From JBBQWR01 sp038210495 (GTDB taxonomy: Bacteria > Planctomycetota > Planctomycetia > Pirellulales > DATAWG01): a DNA stretch of 11,210 bases. The stretch covers positions 1 to 11,210 of the forward strand of contig JBBQWR010000080.1 in NCBI GenBank assembly GCA_038210495.1. The letters are read 5' to 3'. The notes below the pieces were generated by a model. It saw nothing but the letters and a program-made list of their open reading frames with translations, was not told the origin of the DNA and searched no databases. Below are positions 1-6,577 of this stretch, piece by piece. The position numbers were made by a program, and so were the translations under genes. Positions within the stretch are counted from its first letter, which is position 1. Each line of letters starts with the position of its first letter.

Positions 1-154
1 GCTTGATTGTACAGTTCGGGTTGATGTCTGGTGGAAGCGGTCATCAGACAACCGATGGGAAGTCGAACGAATTCGCCTTCAGATAGGTAAGAGGGCAATT
101 GAGTTTTCTGGCTTCGCCCCACAATTGTTTACCCTCAGTTCGCTAATCGTATGA
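1..154 (+). CDS. Possible C-terminal tail of an unidentified protein, cut by the left edge
   Basis: A frame is open from the window edge (frame starting at base 2) to a TGA at 152-154, giving about 50 residues. It reads like ordinary protein, with mixed charged and aromatic residues such as VDVWWKRSSD and WEVERIRLQIG, followed by EFSGFAP. I do not recognise the family. The sequence has lower GC than the neighbouring genes. The last few codons run into what was comM sequence (bases from about 142), so the present stop may not be the original one. The gene would converge with the broken comM. A 50-codon open stretch can arise by chance, so this is tentative. The alternative is the non-coding end of a mobile element. 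Confidence 0.3.
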   Translation, partial: LDCTVRVDVWWKRSSDNRWEVERIRLQIGKRAIEFSGFAPQLFTLSSLIV

Positions 155-984
155 TGCGGCGAGCGATAGGGCCGGGTGGCCAAGAGCGGCTGACCTGCCC
201 TGAGCAGTCCCATCGCGCTGTAGATGCGAGTTGTCTCGATCGATTCCGGCCCGGTTAGGTCGGGCAAAATCGTCGGGATGCGCTTGGCGAGCATCGTCTT
301 TCCCGAGCCTGGCGGGCCAAGCATTAGCAAATTGTGGGCGCCACCGGCCGCGACGGTCATTGCCCGTTTGGCCATTTCCTGACCGCGCACATCCGCGAAG
401 TCGACATCGTAGGCCGCGAACTGTTGAAACCATTCGTCGAGTCGCGGCGGAGTCGGCTCGATTTCCAATTCGCCGGCGAAGAACGCGACCGCCTCGGACA
501 GACTCGATACGCCGATGACTTCGATCCCCTCGACGACCGCAGCCTCGGCGGCGCTGGAGGAGGGCACGACCAAGCCGCGCAGGCCCTGCTGCTGCGCCGC
601 GGCGATCGCCATCGACAAGGCGCCTCGGGCTGGCCGCGTCGCGCCGTCGAGAGCCAATTCGCCGAAAACCGCGTAATCGCGAAACTTGTCGGAAACGATT
701 TGCCCGCTAGCGGCCAACAGGCCCAGCGTGATCGGCAAATCGAACGAGGCGGCTTGTTTGGGTAGCTCTGCCGGCGCGAGATTGATGACGACTCGATCTT
801 GCGGACGCTGAAAACCCGAGTTCACCAGCGCCCGTTCGATCCGATGCACGCTCTCCTTAACGGCCGCTTCGGGAAGACCAACCAGCACCGTCTTAGGCAG
901 CGCCCCGGGCGAGACGTCCACCTCCACATCGACCGGCAACGCCTCGATGCCCAACAGCGAAAACGTGCGAAGCTGAGCGAGCAT
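79..984 (-). pseudogene. comM: Truncated ComM/YifB family Mg-chelatase-like AAA+ ATPase
   Basis: ComM (YifB) is a hexameric AAA+ helicase; in Vibrio it promotes branch migration during natural transformation. The chosen ATG at 984-982 gives MLAQLRTFSLLGIEALPVDV, the usual family N-terminus; the longer frame starts with TTG at 1089 and adds 35 unlike residues. Seen in order: an N-terminal ChlI-like domain (residues about 1-170, with VGLPEAAVKES and INLAPAELPK) and the start of the AAA+ domain with Walker A GPPGSGKT at about 223-230. Homology continues to RPYRSPHHTIS (residue about 281) and then stops: about 20 unrelated residues follow before a TGA at 79. The family usually runs to about 500 residues, so Walker B, the sensor motifs and the C-terminal domain are missing, and no other minus-strand frame in bases 1-140 carries them. 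The product should not hydrolyse ATP normally. Transfer, insertion or an assembly chimera could explain the break. Confidence 0.85.
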
Positions 985-1206
985 GCGGTCCGACGAGAGG
1001 AGCCAGGGAAACAGGCGAGCGGGGAGCGTAAGCTCCCTGTCACCGACGTAGCGACAGGAATAGCCATAACTTTCCCCGCCGCTAGCCAAATTCGGCCCTC
1101 ATTCTCATCCCCCCCAAACATCGCTGCAAGAGCCCAAGCGATCTTCCATCGAATTCGCGGAGCAAATCACATCGCCGCGAATCCACAAAGCGACCGACGA
1201 GGCAAA

Positions 1207-1294
1207 ATTTACTACGAACGCGCGAAGTACGCGAAGAAGTAGGCGATTCTCGCCGCTGGCGATCCTTTGCTTTCTTTGCGCCTTTGCGGTAAAT
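1207..1294. repeat. Imperfect inverted repeat of the CGCAAAG/CGCGAAG dispersed type
   Basis: The left arm (1207-1236) is built from spaced units like GCGCGAAGTACGCGAAG. The right arm (1265-1294) is its approximate reverse complement, with CTTTG units at about 7-9 base spacing. Both arms end in ATTTAC outward. Periodic CGCAAAG-type sequences of this kind are, from general experience, common between genes in planctomycete and other bacterial genomes; I cannot count copies here. The element lies in the 394-bp gap (985-1378) between the divergent comM remnant and the membrane protein gene. Apart from it I see no confident promoter or RNA gene in that gap. Confidence 0.5.
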
Positions 1295-1378
1295 AAATGC
1301 CTGAGAATGTCGGGCTTACTTGCGGTCGCCGGTTTTCAATTGCTTCAATATTTCCGTCTCTCGCACGAATAAACTACC

Positions 1379-2200
1379 ATGACCGAAACACGAGTTCAGC
1401 CGGAAGTCATCGAAAAGCCGCTGCTGGCCAGGCGCCACGGCCCTGGGGCGTTGCGCAAAATCGGCCATCTGTTCACCGGGGTGTTTTTATTCTTCCCGCG
1501 ACTGTTGCGGCGTGGCCGGCACGTCGACGAGGTGGTGATCTACTCGGCCCATCCCGCGTTTTTCCTATGGTTCGTGATCGCCACGGGTTTTGGCTTGGCG
1601 GCGCTGGTGGCGATGGTCCCTGGCAGCGAACACTTCGCCGGCTGGGCCTATATCTTCGCGCTCACGTATTTCATCATCGCGATTCTCTACGACCTGAGCG
1701 CCAAAAAACTGCTGCTCTGGACAGGCGTGGTTTTGCTGTTTTGGTTTGGCGCCAAGTATTTTGAGCACCTGCACAACGTGGCGATCGTCGGCTGGATCAT
1801 CCAACATTTCTCGGCCCTCGCGCCAAAATTCGATCGCGGAACCGTGCTCGTGATGAGTTGGCTATTGCTGCTGCCGTGGATCGGGGCACTGTGCGAAATG
1901 TATTTCAATCGCCGGAAGAAATTCAGCCCCAACGAGATCAGCGAATATCATTTCGGCGAGGGCTCGGAGCTAACCGATCGCTCGGGCCTGCGGTTCGTGA
2001 CGAAATACCGCGACGTGCTCGAGACCTTGCTCGGCTTCGGCGGCGGCGACCTGATCGCGGTGGACAACCAGCACAACGTCATCAAACGCTACGAGAACAT
2101 CATCGGCCTGTGGTTCCACTGGAAAACGCTCGACCGCATCCTGCACCAGCGAGCCACGCTGTTGGACGATGAATCTGGGGATGGCAAGAAAATCGATTAA
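1379..2200 (+). CDS. Conserved-looking four-helix membrane protein of unknown function
   Basis: This 273-residue protein starts at ATG 1379 and has no obvious Shine-Dalgarno site. The N-terminus (1-55) is basic and probably cytoplasmic. Four hydrophobic segments follow at about 60-80, 89-106, 110-128 and 154-175. The helices contain many aromatic residues, as in LLLWTGVVLLFWFG. After the last helix comes the basic NRRKK (177-181), which by the positive-inside rule puts the roughly 95-residue C-terminal tail in the cytoplasm. That tail is soluble and ordered-looking, with LLGFGGGDLIAVDNQHNVIK at about 217-236, a beta-hairpin-like stretch, then an amphipathic helix. It faintly recalls bacterial PH-like domains, but this is a guess. 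It is a single-gene unit between the divergent comM remnant and the convergent methyltransferase. I do not recognise a named family. Confidence 0.8.
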   Translation: MTETRVQPEVIEKPLLARRHGPGALRKIGHLFTGVFLFFPRLLRRGRHVDEVVIYSAHPAFFLWFVIATGFGLAALVAMVPGSEHFAGWAYIFALTYFIIAILYDLSAKKLLLWTGVVLLFWFGAKYFEHLHNVAIVGWIIQHFSALAPKFDRGTVLVMSWLLLLPWIGALCEMYFNRRKKFSPNEISEYHFGEGSELTDRSGLRFVTKYRDVLETLLGFGGGDLIAVDNQHNVIKRYENIIGLWFHWKTLDRILHQRATLLDDESGDGKKID

Positions 2201-2277
2201 GGCGCCCAGACCTTGACGGCGATACTCATCGCCCCATTGTCTCGCAATTTCGGGAAGCCGAGTCACGACCCCTCCAC

Positions 2278-2304
2278 AATCCTGTAAATCCTGGTAATCC
2301 CGTC
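2278..2304. repeat. Three tandem 9-bp units, consensus AATCCTGTA
   Basis: The units are AATCCTGTA (2278-2286), AATCCTGGT (2287-2295) and AATCCCGTC (2296-2304). They lie in the 103-bp gap between two convergent genes, and the last base is shared with the methyltransferase stop codon (complement of 2304-2306). Short AATCCTGT-type tandem repeats of this kind are widespread between genes in several bacterial phyla (established impression, not counted here). No terminator hairpin is visible in this gap. Confidence 0.45.
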
Positions 2305-2906
2305 TATTTCATTTCTTTCCGTACCAAGCAAGACCAGCCCAGCGGATAAAGGCCCGCGGAGATTTCGGAATCAAAACGGAATTCGCGCAGCCAAACAATC
2401 GTAAATCGGCGGCCCATCTCATTGCGAATTTCGCTTTCTTGCACGGCCGGCGGGCCCTTTTCGAGCTTCTCGTTCGCGTTGCCGGTCAGCAGCAGTCCGT
2501 AGCCGCCGACCGCGAGCGCTTGGTCGAACGTGTTCAAGTAGCCCTCGACGCTCGTGAGACGCACGATGTGGTAACAGCCGCGATCGAAAACGAAGTTAAA
2601 GGGGCCGCCGAGATCGGGTGGCGCGAGAAGATCGCCGGCGAGAAACTGCCCATTCGCGCCAGCGGCGGCCGCATTCGCTTTTGCGCGTTGAATCGCCAGC
2701 GGACTCAGGTCGATCGCGGTTACGTCGAAGCCCTGTTGCGAGAGCCAGATCGCATTCGTGCCCGTGCCGCAGCCGAATTCGACGGCTCGGCAAGGAGAGA
2801 TTTTTTCTTCGGCGACGACGCGAATCAGTTCCGCGGAAGGGCGACCGCTGTCCCAGGGGGTGTCCCCTGTTTGGTAGCGAGTATCCCAATGGGGTACGGA
2901 TGACAT
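2304..2906 (-). CDS. Class I SAM-dependent methyltransferase, TehB/TPMT-like
   Basis: The 200-residue protein has a complete Rossmann-type SAM site: motif I VEFGCGTGTN (42-51), the acidic ribose-binding residue in TAIDLSPLA (D66), GDLL (91-94) and DRGCYH (108-113). The DRGCYH motif and the opening HWDTRYQTGDTPWDSGRPS are typical of the small TehB/thiopurine-methyltransferase-like group. The substrate is unknown; in this group it may be a metalloid, a thiol or a small molecule. The ATG at 2906 is supported by AGGAG nine bases upstream. The gene lies 49 bp after folD on the same strand and is probably the last gene of the pgpA-folD unit, though the link to folate chemistry is only positional. 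Length is normal for the family. Confidence 0.88.
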   Translation of the reverse strand: MSSVPHWDTRYQTGDTPWDSGRPSAELIRVVAEEKISPCRAVEFGCGTGTNAIWLSQQGFDVTAIDLSPLAIQRAKANAAAAGANGQFLAGDLLAPPDLGGPFNFVFDRGCYHIVRLTSVEGYLNTFDQALAVGGYGLLLTGNANEKLEKGPPAVQESEIRNEMGRRFTIVWLREFRFDSEISAGLYPLGWSCLVRKEMK

Positions 2907-2915
2907 GGTGATTGG

Positions 2916-2920
2916 CTCCT
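2916..2920 (-). promoter_or_regulatory. Shine-Dalgarno site of the methyltransferase gene
   Basis: The minus strand reads AGGAG, nine bases before the ATG at 2906-2904. It fixes the methyltransferase start and stands out because most genes in this window lack such a site. Confidence 0.6.
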
Positions 2921-2955
2921 GATTCTTTGGACACGACGCATCGCGAGCGACGCGG

Positions 2956-3837
2956 CTACGGGGACTTGGGGGTTGTTTGAAGACGGGCGGCGATGAGTGT
3001 GTTTTTCAAGAGCATGGTGACGGTTAGCAAACCCACGCCGCCGGGGACGGGCGTGATATAGCCGGCGACCTCCCGGGCGGAGTCGAAATCGACGTCGCCG
3101 CACAGCTTGCCGTCCACGCGGTTGATGCCGACGTCGATCACCGTTGCGGCCGGCTTAATCATGTCGGCGGTGATGAATCGCGGCTTTCCGATGGCCGCGA
3201 TCAGGATATCGGCTTGCCGCGTAATTTCGGCCAGATTCGGCGTCCGACTATGGCACACGGTGACCGTCGCGTCGCCGCCGGGGCCGCGCTGCATCAGCAT
3301 AATGGCCATTGGCTTGCCGACAATGTCGCTGCGGCCGACAACAACCGCATGCTTACCCCGCGTCTCGATACCATTGCGAATCAGGATCTGCTGAACGCCG
3401 CTGGGCGTGCAGGGCAGAAATCGGGGCTGTCCTTGCACGATCCGGCCGACATTTTCCGGATGAAACGCATCGACGTCTTTCCAAGGGTTGACCATCGCCA
3501 GCACCCGACTCGTATCGATTTGGGGCGGTAGCGGCGTTTGCACCAAAATGCCATGCACGGGCGGATCTTTGCTCGCATTGAGGCGCATGACCACATCGAG
3601 CAATTCGTCCGTTGTCGCCGTGACCGGCAGGCGATGCAGTTGCCCTTCGATCCCGACTCGCTCGCAGGCCCGGCGTTTGTTGCGAACATACACTTCGCTG
3701 GCCGGGTCTTCGCCAACCAACACCGCCGCCAGGCACGGGACCACGCCCGTCTCCTCGATGAACTGGGTGACCTCTCCCGTCAGCTCGCGCTGAATTTGGT
3801 CGGCCAGTGTCTTGCCGTCGAGCAAAATGGCGGTCAC
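2956..3837 (-). CDS. folD: Bifunctional methylenetetrahydrofolate dehydrogenase / methenyltetrahydrofolate cyclohydrolase
   Basis: FolD interconverts 5,10-methylene-THF and 10-formyl-THF using NADP, supplying one-carbon units for purines and formyl-Met-tRNA in the cytosol. From the GTG at 3837 the protein has 293 residues, normal for the family, and begins VTAILLDGKTLA, where FolD homology starts. Visible features: catalytic Lys in YVRNK (K54), substrate-site Gln in GILVQTPLPP (Q100), Asp in KDVDAFHPENVG (D123), PCTPSG (142-147), the NADP loop VVGRSDIVGKP (166-176) and TPVPGGVG (262-269). DVDAF replaces the more usual DVDGF, and GVGLLT replaces GVGPMT; all catalytic residues remain. An ATG at 3900 would add 21 residues (HAASLFILFPG) unlike the family; it lies 22 bp after pgpA and cannot be excluded. 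Co-transcription with pgpA and the methyltransferase is likely. Confidence 0.95.
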   Translation of the reverse strand: MTAILLDGKTLADQIQRELTGEVTQFIEETGVVPCLAAVLVGEDPASEVYVRNKRRACERVGIEGQLHRLPVTATTDELLDVVMRLNASKDPPVHGILVQTPLPPQIDTSRVLAMVNPWKDVDAFHPENVGRIVQGQPRFLPCTPSGVQQILIRNGIETRGKHAVVVGRSDIVGKPMAIMLMQRGPGGDATVTVCHSRTPNLAEITRQADILIAAIGKPRFITADMIKPAATVIDVGINRVDGKLCGDVDFDSAREVAGYITPVPGGVGLLTVTMLLKNTLIAARLQTTPKSP

Positions 3838-3922
3838 GCGAAGAGTCCCGGGAAAGAGAATAAATAGTGATGCCGCGTGGCGAACGACGCTAAATGTCAT
3901 TCTATGAAATTGGCGGCAAACG

Positions 3923-4453
3923 TCAGCCCCATGCCCAGTCGAGCGCGTGAATCCAGTGCAACAGATGCAACGCGAGGCAGGCGTATGTCGCGGCCGCCCA
4001 GTCGTCGGCCATGATGCCTAGTCCCTCGGGCAAATGCTCCAATTGCCGAGCCGGCGGCGGTTTGGTGATATCGAACAACCGGTGCAGCGCAAAACCGATG
4101 ACGAGTATCAGCGGGCGTCGAACAACCTCGGCCGGCACGAGCAAGAACACCATCGGTATGCTCGCGATCTCGTCGAGCACGATCGCGCCGGGGTCCTTGA
4201 CGCCCCCGAATCGCCGCACCGCCGCCGTGCAAATCGGAACGCTGACAGCTGAAAGTACGGCGATCGAGCACCACTGCTGCCACGGCGCCGGCAAAAGGCT
4301 AATCGCGACGCTCAACGGCAAGCCCCACAGCGCGCCGATCGTGCCGGGAGCGATCGGACTGCGTCCGGCCCAAAGACCCGTCGCCAGGACAACGGCCGGA
4401 TGCGACCAAGTGATCGAACGCGGATCGGCAGTCAACTTAACCGTTTGATTCAT
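3923..4453 (-). CDS. pgpA: Phosphatidylglycerophosphatase A
   Basis: PgpA removes the phosphate of phosphatidylglycerol phosphate at the inner membrane, the last step of phosphatidylglycerol synthesis. From the ATG at 4453 the protein has 176 residues, the usual length; a longer frame starts with TTG at 4474 and adds only seven residues. Family motifs seen: SPIAPGTIGALWGLPL (32-47), the acidic metal site KDPGAIVLDE (86-95), LFDITKPPP (126-134) and LPEGLGIMADD (141-151). Hydrophobic segments lie at about 41-56, 62-80, 98-124 and 153-167, consistent with an integral membrane enzyme. It is the first gene of a minus-strand cluster with folD and the methyltransferase, and is divergent from the sulfite reductase gene. 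No Shine-Dalgarno site is seen. Confidence 0.93.
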   Translation of the reverse strand: MNQTVKLTADPRSITWSHPAVVLATGLWAGRSPIAPGTIGALWGLPLSVAISLLPAPWQQWCSIAVLSAVSVPICTAAVRRFGGVKDPGAIVLDEIASIPMVFLLVPAEVVRRPLILVIGFALHRLFDITKPPPARQLEHLPEGLGIMADDWAAATYACLALHLLHWIHALDWAWG

Positions 4454-4498
4454 ACGCCGGATGCTAACGGGCAACGACGCCGCTTACAACCGTGTAAC

Positions 4499-4594
4499 TA
4501 GCCGCGGCATCCTGCTGCGGAGTCCAGTTGGCGGATCGATTTGCGTGGCGGCGCCAATCCAAACGCAACACTCCGTAGCCGGATGCCGCGGCTA
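4499..4594. repeat. 96-bp hairpin element with 25-bp terminal inverted repeats
   Basis: The left arm 4499-4523 begins TAGCCGCGGCATCC and the right arm 4570-4594 ends GGATGCCGCGGCTA. The outer 14 bp match perfectly and 23 of 25 bp match overall. Inside, TTGGCG pairs with CGCCAA and TTGCGT with ACGCAA, so the whole unit can fold into nested stems. It sits in the 308-bp space between the divergent pgpA and sulfite reductase genes, about 45 bp from the pgpA start. It could be a MITE- or REP-like unit, or a transcribed structured RNA. It contains no coding sequence. Confidence 0.7.
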
Positions 4595-4673
4595 TTTATT
4601 CGGCCCACCCGTTAAATTCCGCCATAGTCCGCCAGTTCGCAAAATGTTATCGTAAGTTGACGAATCGGCGACA

Positions 4674-4702
4674 ATGACAATAATTATAGTAAACATAGTC
4701 AT
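4674..4702. promoter_or_regulatory. Possible operator dyad and -10 region upstream of sulfite reductase
   Basis: An AT-rich 29-bp stretch begins ATGAC and ends GTCAT, with partial symmetry inside (AT and TTA matches). It includes TATAGT at 4685-4690, five of six matches to a sigma-70 -10 box, 72 bp before the ATG. TTGACG at 4657-4662 resembles a -35 box, but the 22-base spacer is too long, so the pairing is doubtful. A regulator of sulfur assimilation could bind here; this is inference. Confidence 0.3.
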
Positions 4703-4761
4703 CATTCTTGCCGTGCCGCGAACCACATCAAAATCGCCTCTCCACCACCCGTTTTTGGACA

Positions 4762-6513
4762 ATGACTGAAAACAACGGCAAAAAACTCAGCCCCGTCGAA
4801 ACGGTCAAAGCCGACAGCAACTATCTCCGCGGGACGATCCGCGAAGAACTGGCCACCGACAGCACGTCGTTCGGCAAGGGCAATGTGCAGTTGCTCAAGC
4901 ATCACGGCACATATCAGCAGGACGACCGCGAGGCCCGTACCGCGCGCGAAGGAGGCGGCAAGAGCGTCAAGTCGTACATGTTCATGGTCCGCTCGCGAAT
5001 TCCCGGCGGCAAGTTGACGAGCGATCAACTCCTGGCCGAGATCGATCTGGGAGACGAACTTGGAAACGGAACGCTAAGGATCACGACCCGGCAAGGCTTG
5101 CAACTGCACGGCATCCTGAAACAGGATCTGCACAAGACGATCCGCCGGATCAACGAAGTGCAGCTTTCGACGCTGGCTGCGTGCGGTGACGTCGAGCGCA
5201 ATGTGATGTGCTGCCCCGCGCCGCATCACAACGATCCGGTCCACGTTCAAATGCAGGCGCTGGCGGATCAGTTGGCCCATCATCTAGCTCCACGCACGCG
5301 CGCCTATCACGAAATTTGGCTTCGCGATCCCGACACGGGCGAAGACCAACTCGTCGGCGGCGGCGCCCATGGCAGCAGCGAGCCCGACCACGAGCCGATC
5401 TATGGCAAAGTTTACCTGCCGCGAAAATTCAAGACCGGCATCGGCCTGCCTGGCGACAACTGTATCGACATCTATGCCAACGATCTGGGCCTGATGGCGA
5501 TCACCGTGAACGATCAGATCATCGGCTACAACGTTTTGGTCGGCGGCGGCATGGGAGTTGTGCCCAGCGCTGCGAAATCGTTTCCCGCAGTGGCCAAGCG
5601 GATGGCGTTCGTGCGGCCGGATCAGGTCGTCGATGTAGCGACGGAAATCATTAAGGTCCAGCGCGACTTCGGCAATCGCTCTGATCGCAAGGTCGCGCGG
5701 CTCAAGTACACGATTAACAACATGGGCCTCGAGCAATTCAAGGCCAAGGTCGAAGAGTATTACGGCCAACACTTGCCCGAGCCGCATCCGGACGACGTCC
5801 GCGGCTTCGACGATCATCTGAGTTGGCACGAGCAGGGCGACGGCCGCTGGTTCTTTGGACTGAACGTCGAGAACGGCCGAATCCACGACACCGAAACACT
5901 CCAACTCAAGACGGCGCTGCGCGAGATCTGCCGCGAGTATCGTCCGCCGATTCGGCTGACCGCGCATCAGAGCATCCTGTTCACCGACATCGCCGAAAGC
6001 GATCGCTCGGCTTACGAAGAGATTCTGCGTCGCCACAAGGTCAAGCTGCTGGACGAAATCTCGACGGTCCGCCGCTGGTCGATGGCCTGCGTCGCCTGGC
6101 CGACCTGTGGGCTGGCGATTACGGAAGCCGAGCGAACACTGCCCGGCATGATCGACGAACTGGAGGTTGAGTTAGCCAAGCTCGGCTTGGCGGGAGACAC
6201 ATTCACGCTGCGAATGACCGGCTGCCCCAACGGCTGCGCTCGGCCATACAACTGCGATATCGGCTTAGTGGGGCGCACGGCCGAAAAATACACGGTCTTC
6301 GTCGGCGGCCGGTTGCTCGGCGACCGGCTGAATTTCATCTACAAAGATCTCGTGCCGTCGGCGGAAGTCATCCCGACGCTCGTGCCGCTGTTCGTCTATT
6401 TCAAGACGGCCCGAGCGGGCGGCGAAACCTTCGGCGACTTTTGCCACCGCAAAGGAGCCGAAGATCTCCTGGCATGGACGGACCGCTTCGCCACCCAAAC
6501 CGCCGGCGCCTAA
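4762..6513 (+). CDS. cysI: Assimilatory sulfite reductase hemoprotein (siroheme / 4Fe-4S)
   Basis: The enzyme reduces sulfite to sulfide with six electrons at a coupled siroheme-4Fe-4S centre in the cytoplasm, supplying sulfide for cysteine. From the ATG at 4762 it has 583 residues; an upstream TTG at 4708 adds 18 unlike residues. The cluster cysteines are all present: CVAWPTC (C443, C449) and TGCPNGC (C488, C492). Other family motifs are RSRIPGG, RITTRQGLQLHG, GDVERNVMCCPAP and YLPRKFKTGIGLP, which supply the siroheme/sulfite-binding Arg and Lys residues. PNGCARPY and the overall order resemble both CysI and the plant ferredoxin-type enzyme, and point to sulfite rather than nitrite. No CysJ flavoprotein is adjacent, so the electron donor (ferredoxin or an unlinked flavoprotein) is undetermined. 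It is a single-gene unit. Confidence 0.92.
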   Translation: MTENNGKKLSPVETVKADSNYLRGTIREELATDSTSFGKGNVQLLKHHGTYQQDDREARTAREGGGKSVKSYMFMVRSRIPGGKLTSDQLLAEIDLGDELGNGTLRITTRQGLQLHGILKQDLHKTIRRINEVQLSTLAACGDVERNVMCCPAPHHNDPVHVQMQALADQLAHHLAPRTRAYHEIWLRDPDTGEDQLVGGGAHGSSEPDHEPIYGKVYLPRKFKTGIGLPGDNCIDIYANDLGLMAITVNDQIIGYNVLVGGGMGVVPSAAKSFPAVAKRMAFVRPDQVVDVATEIIKVQRDFGNRSDRKVARLKYTINNMGLEQFKAKVEEYYGQHLPEPHPDDVRGFDDHLSWHEQGDGRWFFGLNVENGRIHDTETLQLKTALREICREYRPPIRLTAHQSILFTDIAESDRSAYEEILRRHKVKLLDEISTVRRWSMACVAWPTCGLAITEAERTLPGMIDELEVELAKLGLAGDTFTLRMTGCPNGCARPYNCDIGLVGRTAEKYTVFVGGRLLGDRLNFIYKDLVPSAEVIPTLVPLFVYFKTARAGGETFGDFCHRKGAEDLLAWTDRFATQTAGA

Positions 6514-6547
6514 CCTGCCGGGGTAGGGAGTCACGAGTCTGACGAGA

Positions 6548-6562
6548 CGGGGACAATCCCCG
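6548..6562. terminator. Small hairpin between convergent genes, possible terminator
   Basis: CGGGGA, a three-base loop and TCCCCG form a six-bp GC-rich stem 34 bp after the sulfite reductase stop and 15 bp after the stop of the convergent gene. There is no T-run on either side, so intrinsic termination is uncertain. Confidence 0.3.
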
Positions 6563-6577
6563 ACGGTTCTCGAGGCT

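Noticed and set aside
1..150. Simple frameshift in comM
   Set aside because: Neither of the other two minus-strand frames in this stretch contains the expected Walker B or DELPEF-like continuation, so the sequence itself is replaced.
79..200. Intein or group II intron interrupting comM
   Set aside because: The sequence after SPHHTIS does not begin with an intein-type Cys or Ser block, and there is no GTGYG intron start; the visible 140 bases are too few to support either.
3838..3900. Extra N-terminal segment of FolD from the ATG at 3900 acting as a signal or membrane anchor
   Set aside because: FolD is cytosolic and homology begins at the GTG at 3837; the HAASLFILFPG stretch is short and more simply read as untranslated spacer.
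4657..4690. Classic sigma-70 promoter TTGACG ... TATAGT before the sulfite reductase gene
   Set aside because: The spacer is 22 bases, too long for a standard promoter, so only the -10-like box within the dyad is kept at low confidence.
5284..6036. Minus-strand 250-codon open frame
   Set aside because: It is antisense to the sulfite reductase coding sequence, which has all four cluster cysteines and full-length homology; the antisense product resembles no family.
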